Assembly (NCBI GenBank): GCA_024281995.1
Contig: JAMWZW010000010.1
Span: forward strand, 1-64,000
Source of the DNA: Nitrosomonas sp.
GTDB taxonomy: Bacteria; Pseudomonadota; Gammaproteobacteria; Burkholderiales; Nitrosomonadaceae
Direction of reading: 5' to 3'
DNA length: 64,000 nt
This document shows, piece by piece, positions 10,434 to 24,058 of the stretch. Each line of letters begins with the position of its first letter. The first letter of the stretch is position 1. The notes below the pieces were generated by a model. The model had not been told where the DNA came from and ran no database searches. It saw only the letters and a program-made list of their open reading frames with translations. Position numbers and translations under genes: made by a program.

Positions 10434-11852
10434 ATGAGCGATGATTCAGCATTCGAACAGGATAAACAACAAAAAAGTGGCAAAAAAAATTGGTCAGGAC
10501 GATTCAATGAACCCGTTTCAGAACTGGTAGAGCGCTATACCGCATCGATCAGCTTTGATCAACGCCTTGCCGAGTATGATATTCAAGGGTCATTAGCGCA
10601 CGCGCAAATGCTTGCAGCGCAGGGAATTATCAGCACCGATGATTTAACTGCCATTGAACAAGGCCTGAATCAAATTCGCAATGAAATTCTTAATCACCAA
10701 TTTGTTTGGTCGCAGCAACTCGAAGATGTTCATTTGAATATTGAAAAACGTTTAACCGCACTCATCGGCGACGCCGGCAAACGATTACATACCGGACGTT
10801 CTCGCAATGACCAAGTAGCCACTGATATTCGCTTATTTTTGCGTGCTGCAATTGATAATATCATCGACTTAATTAAAGCCATGCAACAGGCACTTGTCAA
10901 CCTGGCGCAACAGCATATTCACACCGTTATGCCTGGTTTTACCCATTTGCAGGTAGCACAACCGATATCTTTTGCCCATCACTTGATGGCTTATTTTGAA
11001 ATGTTAAAACGCGATGTCGAGCGGTTAATAGACTGCCGCAAGCGAATAAACCAACTTCCTCTGGGTGCAGCCGCACTTGCTGGCACCAGTTATCCGATCA
11101 ATCGCGAACTGGTCGCACAACTACTTGACTTTGAAGGTGTTTGCAAGAACTCGTTGGACGCGGTATCCGACAGGGATTTTGCCATTGAATTCTGTGCTTG
11201 CGCAGCTGTAATTATGACTCATTTATCGCGCATGTCGGAAGAATTCATTTTATGGATGAATCCTTTATTCGGCTTTATCCAATTGGCCGACCGATTCTGC
11301 ACCGGCTCATCCATCATGCCACAAAAAAAGAATCCTGATGTTCCTGAACTTGTGCGCGGCAAAACCGGCCGCATTAATGGTCATTTGGTTGCATTGCTGA
11401 CATTGATGAAAGCGCAGCCGCTTGCATATAACAAAGACAATCAAGAAGATAAAGAACCATTGTTTGATACCGTCGATACATTAACGGACACGCTGCGAAT
11501 TTATACCGATATGCTTGCAGGCATTCAGGTTAATCAAGAAGCCATGCGCCAAGCAGCACTACGGGGTTATGCAACTGCTACTGACTTGGCGGATTATCTG
11601 GTCAAGAAAGGCATTCCTTTCCGCGATGCCCATGAAATAGTAGCCAAAACAGTGCAATTTGCCGAACAAAAAGGCTGCGATCTCACTGACCTTGAATTAA
11701 GTGAGTTGCAGCAATTTTCATCACACATTGAATCCGATATTTTTGCCAATCTAACGCTGGAAGGTTCGATGGAAAGCCGCAAACATACGGGTGGAACTGC
11801 GCCCCATCAAGTGCAACAAGCTATTAATGAAGCCAAACAATGGTTATGTTAG
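10434..11852 (+). CDS. argH: Argininosuccinate lyase
   Basis: ArgH cleaves argininosuccinate to arginine and fumarate, the last step of arginine synthesis, in the cytoplasm. The 472-residue protein contains the fumarase/aspartase superfamily signature [11 protein letters not shown] (about residues 289-299) with the mobile catalytic serine loop. It also contains [12 protein letters not shown] near residue 120 and TFMHLQ-like [11 protein letters not shown] short polar N-terminal stretch (about 15 residues) precedes the conserved WSGRF. The ribosome site before the ATG is weak. The next gene starts 30 bp later on the same strand. Confidence 0.97.
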   Translation: MSDDSAFEQDKQQKSGKKNWSGRFNEPVSELVERYTASISFDQRLAEYDIQGSLAHAQMLAAQGIISTDDLTAIEQGLNQIRNEILNHQFVWSQQLEDVHLNIEKRLTALIGDAGKRLHTGRSRNDQVATDIRLFLRAAIDNIIDLIKAMQQALVNLAQQHIHTVMPGFTHLQVAQPISFAHHLMAYFEMLKRDVERLIDCRKRINQLPLGAAALAGTSYPINRELVAQLLDFEGVCKNSLDAVSDRDFAIEFCACAAVIMTHLSRMSEEFILWMNPLFGFIQLADRFCTGSSIMPQKKNPDVPELVRGKTGRINGHLVALLTLMKAQPLAYNKDNQEDKEPLFDTVDTLTDTLRIYTDMLAGIQVNQEAMRQAALRGYATATDLADYLVKKGIPFRDAHEIVAKTVQFAEQKGCDLTDLELSELQQFSSHIESDIFANLTLEGSMESRKHTGGTAPHQVQQAINEAKQWLC

Positions 11853-11882
11853 CCAGCAAATACAGCTAAACTTCTCGTTTAT

Positions 11883-12773
11883 ATGACTAACATAGAAGCA
11901 TGGCACGACATCAGTGTTCAAATCTCAGCAACTATCAATAACCAATTCTCAATTAAACAAAGTCATCCTATCGGCGGCGGTTGCATCAATCAAGCATACT
12001 GCATCAGCGACAATGAACAACGCTATTTTATTAAATTAAATACGCCAGACGGACTCGGAATGTTTGAAGCCGAAGCGGCCGGTTTAATGGAAATTCATCA
12101 ATCGCATACTTTACATATTCCTATGCCGATCTGTTATGGACAGAACAAAGAGTATGCTTGGCTTGTTCTCCAATATATCAACCTCGGTAAAGCTAGTCAT
12201 GGCAACGCAGCAAATTTGGGGTTACAACTGGCTGCTATGCATCGCACTACCGCCAAACAATTTGGCTGGACACGCAATAATACGATAGGAAAAACTACGC
12301 AAATCAATACACCTTCCTCAAATTGGGTTGAATTTTGGCGTACCCAGCGTTTAGCTTATCAGTTAGAGCTTGCTGAAAGTAACGGTTTTAGTGGCAAACT
12401 GCAAACACTAGGGGAACATCTGCTCAGCGATCTGGATAAAGTACTACCATCATCGCCTATACCCTCGCTACTTCATGGCGATTTGTGGAGTGGCAATTAT
12501 GCTTTTGACACGATGAATAACCCGGTTTTATTTGATCCTGCTGTATATTATGGTGACCGTGAAGTTGATATTGCAATGACTGAGCTTTTCGGTGGCTTTT
12601 CAACTGATTTTTATTCTGCATATCGACGCGATTATCCGCTGGATTCGGGGTATAATATTCGCAAAATAGTCTATAATCTTTATCATATTCTGAATCATTT
12701 GAACCTTTTTGGCAGTAGCTATTGCCATCAAGCTGAATGCATGATGAATACTTTACTTGCTGAAATTCGCTGA
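11883..12773 (+). CDS. Fructosamine kinase family protein
   Basis: This is a 296-residue member of the fructosamine-3-kinase/ketosamine-3-kinase family (APH-like kinase fold). Motifs seen are GGGCINQAY near residue 31 (nucleotide loop), the lysine in YFIKLN, the catalytic loop LLHGDLWSGN near 198-207, and the metal-binding LFDPAVYYGDREVDIAM. The C-terminal LFGGFSTDFYSAY and LYHILNHLNLFG are typical of the family. The family phosphorylates sugars attached to protein amines, destabilising glycation adducts; the exact substrate here is unknown. It lies 30 bp downstream of argH and upstream of pyrG on the same strand. Confidence 0.9.
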   Translation: MTNIEAWHDISVQISATINNQFSIKQSHPIGGGCINQAYCISDNEQRYFIKLNTPDGLGMFEAEAAGLMEIHQSHTLHIPMPICYGQNKEYAWLVLQYINLGKASHGNAANLGLQLAAMHRTTAKQFGWTRNNTIGKTTQINTPSSNWVEFWRTQRLAYQLELAESNGFSGKLQTLGEHLLSDLDKVLPSSPIPSLLHGDLWSGNYAFDTMNNPVLFDPAVYYGDREVDIAMTELFGGFSTDFYSAYRRDYPLDSGYNIRKIVYNLYHILNHLNLFGSSYCHQAECMMNTLLAEIR

Positions 12774-12854
12774 TAAACATTGGGTAATACTGTCCACTCA
12801 AATGCTGTGCAAAAGCTGTCTGTTTATTTCTTTGGTTTATTCCGGTTGCTATAG

Positions 12855-14540
<1,686 letters not shown>

Positions 14541-14610
14541 ATAATATTTTCGCTTTTAATAAAAGTAATTCATTTCAAAATCGAACTTACTTATAGTTAC
14601 AAAAAAATAA

Positions 14611-15926
<1,316 letters not shown>

Positions 15927-15927
<1 letters not shown>

Positions 15928-16208
15928 TGAAGCTCCTGGCTTTTGTTCTACTCGCACTGATAGCGTTGCTACAATATCCATTGTGGCTCGGCAAAGCGAG
16001 CTGGATAAAAGTCGGGCAAGTCGAGCAAGAAGTGATTGCTGCACGTGAAAACAATTTAAAATTACAAGATCGCAACAACATGCTTGAAGCTGAAGTCAAT
16101 GATTTGAAACAAGGTCTTGAGGCAATTGAAGAACGCGCACGCAGTGATCTTGGCATGGTTAAACATGACGAAATCCTATTCCAAATTGTCAAAGGCGCAC
16201 AACCCTAA
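15927..16208 (+). CDS. ftsB: Cell division protein FtsB
   Basis: This is a 93-residue bitopic divisome protein: an N-terminal transmembrane helix (about residues 3-20) followed by a periplasmic coiled coil (about 30-70). It ends with the conserved ERARSDLGMVKHDEILFQIV. FtsB bridges FtsL and FtsQ in the septal complex. It overlaps the eno stop by one base. Position after eno and domain layout identify it despite its small size. Confidence 0.93.
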
Positions 16209-16345
16209 CTTCCATACCGCAACATTTCATCATGGAAATATCTCCTCATTGAAAATACAGGAATTCAATATGAAATTCCATCTCATCTGCTGCCACCGTT
16301 AATTACCACCCGCCGCCCATGAATATTCTGAACTCTCTGAAAAAT

Positions 16346-16367
16346 TTTGCACCTAATTTTGTGCAAA
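16346..16367 (+). terminator. Possible weak terminator after ftsB
   Basis: A 7-bp stem TTTGCAC / GTGCAAA surrounds an 8-nt loop. It is the only clear hairpin between ftsB and htpX. There is no T-tract afterwards, so termination is uncertain. Confidence 0.25.
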
Positions 16368-16435
16368 TGGATGATAGGATAGAGAACAAGCTCCATAATC
16401 AAACCTACTAATATGATTAACTCAAACTCATTTGA

Positions 16436-16463
16436 CTTGAAAACAACCGACTTGACCTTATAT
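16436..16463 (+). promoter_or_regulatory. Candidate heat-shock (sigma-32-like) promoter for htpX
   Basis: CTTGAAA (16436-16442) is followed after 13 bp by CCTTATAT (16456-16463). The sigma-32 consensus is CTTGAAA with 11-16 bp to CCCCATNT, so the -35 is exact and the -10 matches in part. The site lies about 44 bp upstream of the htpX start, and htpX is heat-shock controlled in E. coli. This is inference from the match and context. Confidence 0.4.
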
Positions 16464-16506
16464 CAAAGTTCGTTTGGTTTTTTTTAATACCACGGAGTAA
16501 AAATAA

Positions 16507-17391
16507 ATGAAAAGAATTGTGCTTTTTTTAGCTACAAACTTAGCCATCATAGTCGTTTTAAGCATCACTTTGCGCCTGCTCGGTGTTGAAAGAATCCTTG
16601 ATGAACAAGGTAGCGGCCTGGATATCAATTCACTTTTGATATTTGCTTTGGTATTTGGATTTGGTGGTTCATTCATATCGCTTGCTATGTCAAAATGGAC
16701 AGCGAAGCGAATCACCGGTGCGCAGGTTATTGAAATGCCGCGTAATGCGCAAGAACATTGGCTCGTTACCACAGTGCAACGTCAGGCGAAGGCGGCGGGC
16801 ATTGGTATGCCTGAAGTTGCTATTTATGATGCACCCGATGTCAACGCTTTTGCCACCGGTATGTCAAAAAATGAAGCCTTGGTTGCAGTAAGTACGGGCT
16901 TATTAAATAGCATGAGTCAAGATGAGGCTGAAGCAGTTCTCGCGCATGAAGTCAGTCATGTCGCCAATGGGGATATGGTCACACTGGCCTTGATACAGGG
17001 CGTAGTCAACACCTTTGTGATTTTCTTGTCGCGTATCATCGGCCATACGGTCGATCGCGTGGTGTTTAGAACTGAAGAAGGTCATGGCCCTGCTTTTTGG
17101 GTCACAACCATTATCGCTGAAATTGTTCTGGGCATTCTAGCTACTATTATCGTGATGTGGTTTAGCCGTCAACGGGAGTTCCGCGCCGATGCCGGTGGTG
17201 CCAGCCTTGCGGGAAGAAACAAAATGATCGCTGCCTTACGGCGTTTACAATTAACAAGCAAGCAAGCCCACTTACCCGATCAACTGGCAGCTTTTGGCAT
17301 TTCGGGCGGTAAAGGTGCTGGATTAGCACACTTATTTATGTCGCATCCTCCGCTGGAAGATAGAATTGCCGCACTGGAAGCACGGCGATAA
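16507..17391 (+). CDS. htpX: Protease HtpX (M48B membrane metalloprotease)
   Basis: HtpX is an inner-membrane zinc endoprotease that degrades misfolded membrane proteins. The 294-residue protein has two N-terminal membrane helices (about 4-24 and 41-61). The zinc site HEVSH (147-151) sits in [12 protein letters not shown], followed by further membrane segments (about 160-215), the third zinc-ligand region [10 protein letters not shown], and the C-terminal [13 protein letters not shown]. The ATG at 16507 has a GGAG about 8-11 nt upstream. A heat-shock-like promoter lies upstream and a hairpin terminator downstream. Confidence 0.96.
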   Translation: MKRIVLFLATNLAIIVVLSITLRLLGVERILDEQGSGLDINSLLIFALVFGFGGSFISLAMSKWTAKRITGAQVIEMPRNAQEHWLVTTVQRQAKAAGIGMPEVAIYDAPDVNAFATGMSKNEALVAVSTGLLNSMSQDEAEAVLAHEVSHVANGDMVTLALIQGVVNTFVIFLSRIIGHTVDRVVFRTEEGHGPAFWVTTIIAEIVLGILATIIVMWFSRQREFRADAGGASLAGRNKMIAALRRLQLTSKQAHLPDQLAAFGISGGKGAGLAHLFMSHPPLEDRIAALEARR

Positions 17392-17412
17392 GTTTTTTTT
17401 GTAATAAATGTA

Positions 17413-17442
17413 AAATGCCTCATCACTAACGGTGAGGCATTT
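17413..17442 (+). terminator. Hairpin terminator after htpX
   Basis: A perfect 10-bp stem AAATGCCTCA / TGAGGCATTT surrounds a 10-nt loop, 21 bp after the htpX stop. The stem ends in TTT but no longer T-run follows. A TTTTTTTT run directly after the htpX stop (17395-17400 area) precedes it. Confidence 0.55.
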
Positions 17443-17583
17443 AGTCCAGAAAGAAATTTTTGCAAAAGCCCTTCTATGAATTCTTAATTCAATGTTCTTG
17501 ATGATTAGGTTTTCTGAAAAATGAGATTCTGCAAAGATGTTACTACCAGCTATACAGAGTCAAATTCTACTTTTCTACTTCAC

Positions 17584-18489
17584 TTAATCACGTATTACCT
17601 GGTAATTTGCAATTAATTGGCATTCGCTGTCAGGTGCAACTTCTACGCTATCGTTTGCTGCATTGGTGGTTTCTACACACAATAAATGCTGATAATCAAT
17701 ATCTTCCAAATCAGCCATTTCTCTGGAAATTTTTTCCCATGGATTCCATACAACCGCGGTTTTACTACCTCGTGAAGTAATCACGATATGGCGCTGTAGG
17801 ACGCTATCTTCGATGGTTAACGGATTGCTCACATTCAGATAAATGCGATCTACCTCTGAATCTATTATTACTGCTCCATTTTGCTGCTTCTGCGCACTAT
17901 TATCTATCTTATCGATATAGCTGCACCCTTCCAGGCCAATCACTTTGGTTTGTGCAATATTGCCAACCTTAAAATAGGTATGAAATGCTTGTGTAATCGT
18001 AAATTTTTCAGTACCGGTATTACATGTAGTGAGCGACAAATTTAATGAATTGCCAATTACAATTTCCTGAGTTAACACAAAAGAGTGTGGCCATATTGCC
18101 AGTGTTTCAGGTGTCTCGGTCAAACCAAGTGTGACTTCCATATCACCATTAGCTGTAACTTCGGTGGCGACGACATGCCATGGACGATTACGAACAAAAC
18201 CATGTCCCGGACGGCCTTTGCCTTCTGGATCCGGACCAAACCATGGCCAGCATATGGGCACACCGCCTTTAATTGCTTTGCCATCCTGATAATACGCTTT
18301 CTCACTCAAAAACATCACATCTTCCGCTTCATTGGCTGGCTTAAATGACAATACCTGTCCCGCATGGATTGATATCAAAGCTGTGGCTTTTGAAGTTTTC
18401 ACCTGAATCATGGGCAGCCCACCCTGACCTGCAATAATTTCAAGTTGACCTGCAATTTTGTGCTTAGCATTGAGTTGCTCTATATTCAT
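17584..18489 (-). CDS. D-hexose-6-phosphate mutarotase (YeaD family)
   Basis: This is a 301-residue protein of the galactose mutarotase-like superfamily, YeaD/glucose-6-phosphate 1-epimerase group, interconverting alpha and beta anomers of hexose 6-phosphates. Family features are KGGVPICWPWFGPDP, GHGFVRNRPWHV with an active-site His, a second His in QAFHTYFKVG, and the acid/base Glu in the C-terminal LLCVETTNA. The protein is cytoplasmic with no signal peptide. It lies 35 bp downstream of purT on the same strand and may be the third gene of a queG-purT-mutarotase unit. Confidence 0.88.
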   Translation of the reverse strand: MNIEQLNAKHKIAGQLEIIAGQGGLPMIQVKTSKATALISIHAGQVLSFKPANEAEDVMFLSEKAYYQDGKAIKGGVPICWPWFGPDPEGKGRPGHGFVRNRPWHVVATEVTANGDMEVTLGLTETPETLAIWPHSFVLTQEIVIGNSLNLSLTTCNTGTEKFTITQAFHTYFKVGNIAQTKVIGLEGCSYIDKIDNSAQKQQNGAVIIDSEVDRIYLNVSNPLTIEDSVLQRHIVITSRGSKTAVVWNPWEKISREMADLEDIDYQHLLCVETTNAANDSVEVAPDSECQLIANYQVIRD

Positions 18490-18524
18490 AACTATCCTTA
18501 CTAATTGATTAATTTTAGAATTTA

Positions 18525-19733
18525 TTATTTGATTGGTATCACTCGGCTTGCCGCAAGTTTAGCACGACTCCTTGCTTCCTCAATGTCTTTACCGTTAGCC
18601 AGCGCGACACCCATACGGCGACGTGTAAATGATTCAGGCTTGCCGAATAAGCGGATATCGCTTTGCGGCACGTTAAGCGCTTCTACCACGCCGGAAAAGG
18701 CAATGCCTTTGGCTTCGAGCTGACCGTAAATCACGGCACTTGCACCGGGCGCCACCAGCGAGGTGTCTACCGGCAATCCCAAAATAGCACGGGCATGCAA
18801 TTCAAATTCGCTTTGGCGTTGACTACACATTGTCACCATACCGGTATCATGTGGCCGCGGACTGACCTCACTAAACCACACTTCATCTCCTCTAACAAAC
18901 AGCTCCACACCAAAAATACCCAAACCACCAAGATTATCCGTAATTTTCCAGGCAATTTCGCGCGAACGTTGCAGGGCTACAGGCGACATTACCTGTGGTT
19001 GCCAGCTCTCAACATAATCACCATGCACTTGAACATGACCAATAGGTTCACAGAAAAAAGTTTGCACACGGCCACCTTCATCCAGAGCATGAACCGTCAA
19101 TTGCGTGATTTCATAATCAAAATCAATGACACCTTCAACAATTACCCGCCCTTGGTCAACCCGGCTACCACTTGCAGCATAATTCCAGGCGACTTCCACT
19201 TCCCCGGCATTATCGATCCGTGACTGTCCTTTGCCGGAGGATGACATCACCGGTTTGACGATACACGGGTAACCGAGTTTGTTATCAATAACTGACCGCA
19301 GCTCCGCCAAACTATCGGCAAATGCATACGGTGATGTCTGCAATCCTAGTGTTTCTGCAGCCAGGCAGCGAATACCTTCGCGATTCATTGTCAACTTGGC
19401 AGCACGCGCGGTAGGAATCACCGTTGCCATATCCAATTGCTCAATCTCGATTAACATGTCGGTGGCAATCGCCTCAATTTCGGGCACGATAATATGGGGA
19501 CGTTCTTGTTCAATGAGGGCACGTAATGCCTGACCATCGGCCATATTAATCACATGTGCGCGATGCGCCACCTGGTGTCCCGGTGCCTCTGCATAACGGT
19601 CTACTGCAATGGTTTCGACGCCGAAACGTTGCAAAGCGATGATAACTTCCTTGCCAAGTTCGCCACTTCCCAACAACATGACTTTTGTTGCAGATGGGCT
19701 TAACGGTGTACCGATAAGAAATCGTTTGTTCAT
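18525..19733 (-). CDS. purT: Formate-dependent phosphoribosylglycinamide formyltransferase
   Basis: PurT uses formate and ATP to formylate GAR in purine synthesis. From the ATG at 19733 it has 402 residues. It begins [29 protein letters not shown], the conserved N-terminus with the glycine-rich loop, so the longer frame to 19928 is not used. ATP-grasp features are [32 protein letters not shown] and [21 protein letters not shown] lies upstream of the start. It begins 13 bp after the queG stop on the same strand, indicating co-transcription. Confidence 0.96.
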   Translation of the reverse strand: MNKRFLIGTPLSPSATKVMLLGSGELGKEVIIALQRFGVETIAVDRYAEAPGHQVAHRAHVINMADGQALRALIEQERPHIIVPEIEAIATDMLIEIEQLDMATVIPTARAAKLTMNREGIRCLAAETLGLQTSPYAFADSLAELRSVIDNKLGYPCIVKPVMSSSGKGQSRIDNAGEVEVAWNYAASGSRVDQGRVIVEGVIDFDYEITQLTVHALDEGGRVQTFFCEPIGHVQVHGDYVESWQPQVMSPVALQRSREIAWKITDNLGGLGIFGVELFVRGDEVWFSEVSPRPHDTGMVTMCSQRQSEFELHARAILGLPVDTSLVAPGASAVIYGQLEAKGIAFSGVVEALNVPQSDIRLFGKPESFTRRRMGVALANGKDIEEARSRAKLAASRVIPIK

Positions 19734-19746
19734 AAGGCATTTTTCC

Positions 19747-20841
19747 TTAATTGCTATGTTTTTTATTTTGTTGGTGCAGCGCCCACTGCACATGCTCGCG
19801 TACCAATACAGAAGAATCATGCAATCGAGCTTGCAATGATTTGACGATATCAATTGAATACGGTGCATTACCCAGACCAACGGCGATATTACGCAACCAT
19901 TGCGTATAGCCAATGCGGCGAATTGCACTACCGGCTAATTTAGTTTCAAATGTTTCCTGATTCCAGCTAAATAGCTCAAGGAGCGAAACGTCATCCAAAC
20001 CATTGCGGACATGAAAGTCGTTTTCATTGGTAATCTTGGCAAATTTATTCCATGGGCATATCAACTGACAATCATCGCAACCATAAATACGATTACCAAT
20101 TAGAGGGCGTAACGATTCCGGAATACTGCCTTTTAATTCTATCGTCAAATAGGAAATGCAGCGCTGTGCATCAAGCTGGTATGGCGCAACAATCGCTTGT
20201 GTTGGGCATATATCGATACATCGTGAGCAACTGCCGCAATAATCTCCTACCGTTTCATCGACCGGCAAAGGCAAGTCGACATACATTTCACCAAGAAAAA
20301 ACATGGAGCCAGCTTGCCTCGATAACAGCAAAGTATGTTTACCCCGCCAGCCCAAACCTGCTTTCTGTGCCCATGCAACTTCCATCACCGGTGCACTGTC
20401 GGAAAAAACACGATAATTGAACGGCCCGACTTCTGCAGTCATTTTTTCGGCTAATTTTTGCAAACGTGTGCGCACAACTTTATGGTAATCGCGTCCCAGC
20501 GCATAACGCGAAATAAATGCCTGATCACCTGAATTAATCACATTCCAACTGTTCTTGACAGCAGGTGGTGCATAATTTATGCAGACGGAAATAACGCGTT
20601 GCGTCCCTGGTTCCAGCTCCGCCGGGCGGGTACGCTTAGTACCATGTTTCGCCATATAATCCATGTCACCGTGATATCCTTTTTCCAACCATGTGAATAG
20701 GCCGGATTCAACTGCTGACATATCGGCATGAGCATCGGCAATACGGATATCATGAAAACCGAGTTCCTTGCCCCAAGCTTTAATATCGATCGCGAGGGCC
20801 GCATAATCTGATAATTTGTTTATTAAAGTATTTTCTTGCAT
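19747..20841 (-). CDS. queG: Epoxyqueuosine reductase
   Basis: QueG reduces epoxyqueuosine in tRNA to queuosine, using cobalamin and two [4Fe-4S] clusters. The 364-residue protein shows the first cluster motif [12 protein letters not shown] (about residues 194-205) and the second [11 protein letters not shown] near 245, in the normal order. The N-terminal half is the cobalamin-binding domain ([23 protein letters not shown]). It starts with ATG at 20841, only 5 bp from the divergent tsaE start. Each promoter must therefore lie within the other's coding region or be very compact. Confidence 0.95.
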   Translation of the reverse strand: MQENTLINKLSDYAALAIDIKAWGKELGFHDIRIADAHADMSAVESGLFTWLEKGYHGDMDYMAKHGTKRTRPAELEPGTQRVISVCINYAPPAVKNSWNVINSGDQAFISRYALGRDYHKVVRTRLQKLAEKMTAEVGPFNYRVFSDSAPVMEVAWAQKAGLGWRGKHTLLLSRQAGSMFFLGEMYVDLPLPVDETVGDYCGSCSRCIDICPTQAIVAPYQLDAQRCISYLTIELKGSIPESLRPLIGNRIYGCDDCQLICPWNKFAKITNENDFHVRNGLDDVSLLELFSWNQETFETKLAGSAIRRIGYTQWLRNIAVGLGNAPYSIDIVKSLQARLHDSSVLVREHVQWALHQQNKKHSN

Positions 20842-20846
20842 AACGT

Positions 20847-21332
20847 ATGTATTCTACCGATTCTGACTCTGCACAAAACTATATTTACCATCTGAATGAT
20901 GAAGCGGCGACGCTTGATCTCGGCAAACAAATAGCTGCTATCTTGCATGCTGGCTTAACCATTTACCTCACAGGTAATCTCGGTGCTGGTAAAACAACCT
21001 TTGCGCGAGGTATTTTACACGGCCTCGGATACACGCATATTGTAAAAAGTCCGACTTATAATTTAGTTGAAATCTATAAAATTTCTAGGTTATACTTGTA
21101 TCACTTTGATTTTTATCGATTCAATGATTATCTGGAATGGGAAGAAGCAGGTTTTCGTGAATACTTTAATGCCGATTCAATTTGTTTAGTGGAGTGGCCT
21201 GAAAAAGCTGGTGATTTGTTACCAGTGGCTGATTTACACATTCATTTCAAGATTCTTGCGACAAGTAGAAGTATCGAAATTCAAGCTGGAACAGCGATAG
21301 GAAAACAATGCTTAGTACATTGGAAACAGTAG
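20847..21332 (+). CDS. tsaE: tRNA threonylcarbamoyladenosine biosynthesis ATPase TsaE
   Basis: TsaE is the ATPase that works with TsaB and TsaD in making t6A37 in ANN-decoding tRNAs. The 161-residue protein has a Walker A TGNLGAGKTTFARG (about 38-51), then SPTYNLVEIY and the family motif HFDFYRFNDYLEWEEAGF with Walker B-like residues. Its end overlaps the amiC start by 25 bp. The tsaE-amiC order is common in proteobacteria. It is divergent from queG with a 5-bp gap. Confidence 0.95.
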   Translation: MYSTDSDSAQNYIYHLNDEAATLDLGKQIAAILHAGLTIYLTGNLGAGKTTFARGILHGLGYTHIVKSPTYNLVEIYKISRLYLYHFDFYRFNDYLEWEEAGFREYFNADSICLVEWPEKAGDLLPVADLHIHFKILATSRSIEIQAGTAIGKQCLVHWKQ

Positions 21333-22741
21333 AACAACTCATAATTACCGATTATAAAAGTGGCAACAACACCACTGCTGTAAGAAATCTCGTTTGTTTC
21401 ATTCTCTTCTGCCTATTATCGTTTATTTGTTTGAACCGCCCCTTATTGGCTGCCAATGCAACCATCAAATCAGTTGATATTGGTTTGACACCGGACTATA
21501 CGCGCATCACATTGGAGTCTAATCAACCACTTCAGTATGAATTGAGTATGCTCGACAATCCCCATCGAGTAATTGTAGATTTAAGCAACACGAAGTTATC
21601 TCCTGTACTTGCAGCATTACCACAAAAAATTGACGCTATTGATCCCTTTGTACAAAAGATTCGCATTGGTCAGTTCAAACCCGCTGTTATTCGATTGGTA
21701 TTTGATTTGAAGGCGAATGTAGTTCCACGAACATTTGTAGTTGCACCGAAGGATAATTATGCCTATCGATTGATATTAGATATTTATCATCCTGATAAAG
21801 CAGCTAAAACTGGTACGCACGCTCACTTGAGTTCTGAAATAGCTAACATTGGCTTTGATACGGATATGCTGGATGAATTGGTTGCTACACTCGTACAAAC
21901 TGGGAAAGCACAAAAAAACATTGATACCCATCAATCACTTACCAAGCCACAAGTGAACCCGCTCAAACAACCGGGCAGTTTTGAAGCGGCAAAAAATCGC
22001 AAACCTGTGAAAATTCCAAGGATGATTGTCGTAGCCATTGATCCCGGTCATGGCGGCAAAGATCCGGGTGCAATCGGCTATCAAGGCACGCACGAGAAAG
22101 ATGTCACACTTGCTATCGCGAGAAAATTGAAAGAGCGAATTGACAAAGAATCGAATATGCGCGCTGTATTGACTCGCGATGGTGATTATTATATCTCTCT
22201 GCCACAACGTCGCATTAATGCCCGACGCGCCAATGCTGATCTTTTCGTATCGATTCATGCTGACGCCAATCCCAAAAGCCACGCACATGGCTCCTCTGTA
22301 TTTACATTATCGGAACATGGCGCAACTTCAACTACAGCCAATTGGCTTGCCAATAAGGAAAACAGTGTTGACAACGATTTGATGGGAGGAATCGACATTA
22401 CATCAAAATCAAAAGATATCAGAGAACTATTGCTGGATCTCTCACTCAATGCCACCATTAATGATAGCGTTAAACTAGCCGAGTATGTTTTGAAACAATT
22501 AGGAGACATTAATCATTTACACAAAAGGAACGTCGAACAAGCTGGTTTTGCTGTTTTAAAGTCACCTGATATTCCGTCGATCCTGGTTGAAACTGCATTT
22601 CTCAGCAACCCCAAAGAAGAAGAAAAATTACGCACTCAACAGTATCAAAATAAAATGGCAGACGCAGTTTTCTCAGGAATAAAAAACTATTTCGCGAATA
22701 ATCCGCCGCTTACTCGTGCTGAAATGGCTCAAGCGAAATGA
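21308..22741 (+). CDS. amiC: N-acetylmuramoyl-L-alanine amidase (AmiC type)
   Basis: This is a 477-residue periplasmic zinc amidase that splits septal peptidoglycan. A signal peptide lies at about residues 25-49, ending LLAANA after a 24-residue polar leader, so translation may start slightly downstream of 21308. An AMIN domain (about 52-150) targets the septum. The catalytic Amidase_3 domain (about 238-460) has VVAIDPGHGGKDPGAIG with the zinc-binding His, a further His in FVSIHADANP, and the catalytic Glu in ILVETAFLSN. It overlaps tsaE by 25 bp. Confidence 0.94.
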   Translation: MLSTLETVEQLIITDYKSGNNTTAVRNLVCFILFCLLSFICLNRPLLAANATIKSVDIGLTPDYTRITLESNQPLQYELSMLDNPHRVIVDLSNTKLSPVLAALPQKIDAIDPFVQKIRIGQFKPAVIRLVFDLKANVVPRTFVVAPKDNYAYRLILDIYHPDKAAKTGTHAHLSSEIANIGFDTDMLDELVATLVQTGKAQKNIDTHQSLTKPQVNPLKQPGSFEAAKNRKPVKIPRMIVVAIDPGHGGKDPGAIGYQGTHEKDVTLAIARKLKERIDKESNMRAVLTRDGDYYISLPQRRINARRANADLFVSIHADANPKSHAHGSSVFTLSEHGATSTTANWLANKENSVDNDLMGGIDITSKSKDIRELLLDLSLNATINDSVKLAEYVLKQLGDINHLHKRNVEQAGFAVLKSPDIPSILVETAFLSNPKEEEKLRTQQYQNKMADAVFSGIKNYFANNPPLTRAEMAQAK

Positions 22742-22900
22742 ACGTAATTTTCATGAAAAGCACAACACCCAGAAACTATATCAATAAAAGATATAAAATA
22801 ACTGTCGCATAAAATTCGCTTCGCTATATTTTGTTGTTTGCTAATTCCTTAAAAATTACTGTTAAAATTAATCCTTCAGTCATAATTACTTGGTACACCA

Positions 22901-24058
22901 ATGAGTATTACCAAGCATAAGTCTGTGCATACTTCTCACACACTGACACAATGGTATCGATTGAGTAATGAACAAGGTACTCTGCGTATATTATTGGCGG
23001 GTAGTTATACGCTATCAGCACTGGAACATGACCTGGAAACCCTAACAAAAGAATTATCAAAGCAAGCCGCTAATCCGGCCTTGTACTGGGACTTAACGGG
23101 TATTCGTCAAATGGATGCAGTTGGAGTAGCAATGCTGTGGCGGGCATGGCAGGGCCAAGCTCCTAAAAACATAGAATTACGCCCGGAGCATAAAAAAATG
23201 CTCGAGCGATTGGAGCATCTACCCACGCTTAAAAGTGAAGAATCTCACCGCGATAGATTATGGCCAATCACACACGTGGGGCAATTGGTGCTTCTTTTAT
23301 GGCAACATACGACAGGGCTAGTTACACTCATCGGTCAATTACTACTTGATGTTGTTTATTTAATCCGCCATCCTGTTTATATTCCCTGGCGCGAAATCTC
23401 AGCCAATTTATTCCGTACGGGTGCCCAAGCACTTGGAATTACAGCACTGGTCGGATTTCTGATCGGTATCGTATTAAGTTATCTATCCTCCAGGCAATTG
23501 CAATTATTTGGAGCCGATATATTCATTATCAATATCTTAGGAATAAGCATCATCCGTGAGTTGGGTCCAATGCTTGCTGCAATCCTGGTAGCAGGTCGCT
23601 CTGGATCATCAATGACCGCTCAATTAGGTGTCATGCGTGTAACACAGGAACTTGATGCCTTGACCGTGATGGGCATCTCTCATAGTCAGCGTTTGATCCT
23701 ACCTAAAATCCTTGGTCTCGGTATCGCCATGCCGCTACTGGTCGTGTGGACCAGCACAATGGCATTACTCGGCGGTATGGTTGCGGCAGAGTTGCAGCTG
23801 GGCCTGAGTTATCAGTATTTTATTACTGCTTTGCCAGATTCTGTACCTATCGGCAACTTATGGCTCGGCTTAGGAAAAGGAATAGTTTGCGGCATGACGA
23901 TAGCGCTCATTGCATGTCATTTTGGGCTAAGAATTAAGCCTAACACCGAGAGCTTGGGATCAGGTACAACTTCCTCTGTTGTGACTGCCATTACGGTAGT
24001 AATTATTATCGATGCAATTTTTGCAGTTATATTTTCTGATGTAGGGCTTACAAAATGA
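22901..24058 (+). CDS. MlaE-type ABC permease with N-terminal STAS domain
   Basis: This is a 385-residue inner-membrane permease of the MlaE/Ttg2B family, part of an MCE-type lipid transporter. An N-terminal STAS-like domain (about 20-105; LYWDLTGIRQMDAVGVAML) is fused to the MlaE domain (about 150-380). The MlaE domain has the conserved REL-GPMLAAILVAGRSGS segment and RVTQELDALTVMGI, the coupling helix to the ATPase. The fusion replaces the separate MlaB protein. The gene overlaps the following ATPase gene by 4 bp. The 159-bp upstream spacer shows no clear promoter. Confidence 0.92.
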   Translation: MSITKHKSVHTSHTLTQWYRLSNEQGTLRILLAGSYTLSALEHDLETLTKELSKQAANPALYWDLTGIRQMDAVGVAMLWRAWQGQAPKNIELRPEHKKMLERLEHLPTLKSEESHRDRLWPITHVGQLVLLLWQHTTGLVTLIGQLLLDVVYLIRHPVYIPWREISANLFRTGAQALGITALVGFLIGIVLSYLSSRQLQLFGADIFIINILGISIIRELGPMLAAILVAGRSGSSMTAQLGVMRVTQELDALTVMGISHSQRLILPKILGLGIAMPLLVVWTSTMALLGGMVAAELQLGLSYQYFITALPDSVPIGNLWLGLGKGIVCGMTIALIACHFGLRIKPNTESLGSGTTSSVVTAITVVIIIDAIFAVIFSDVGLTK

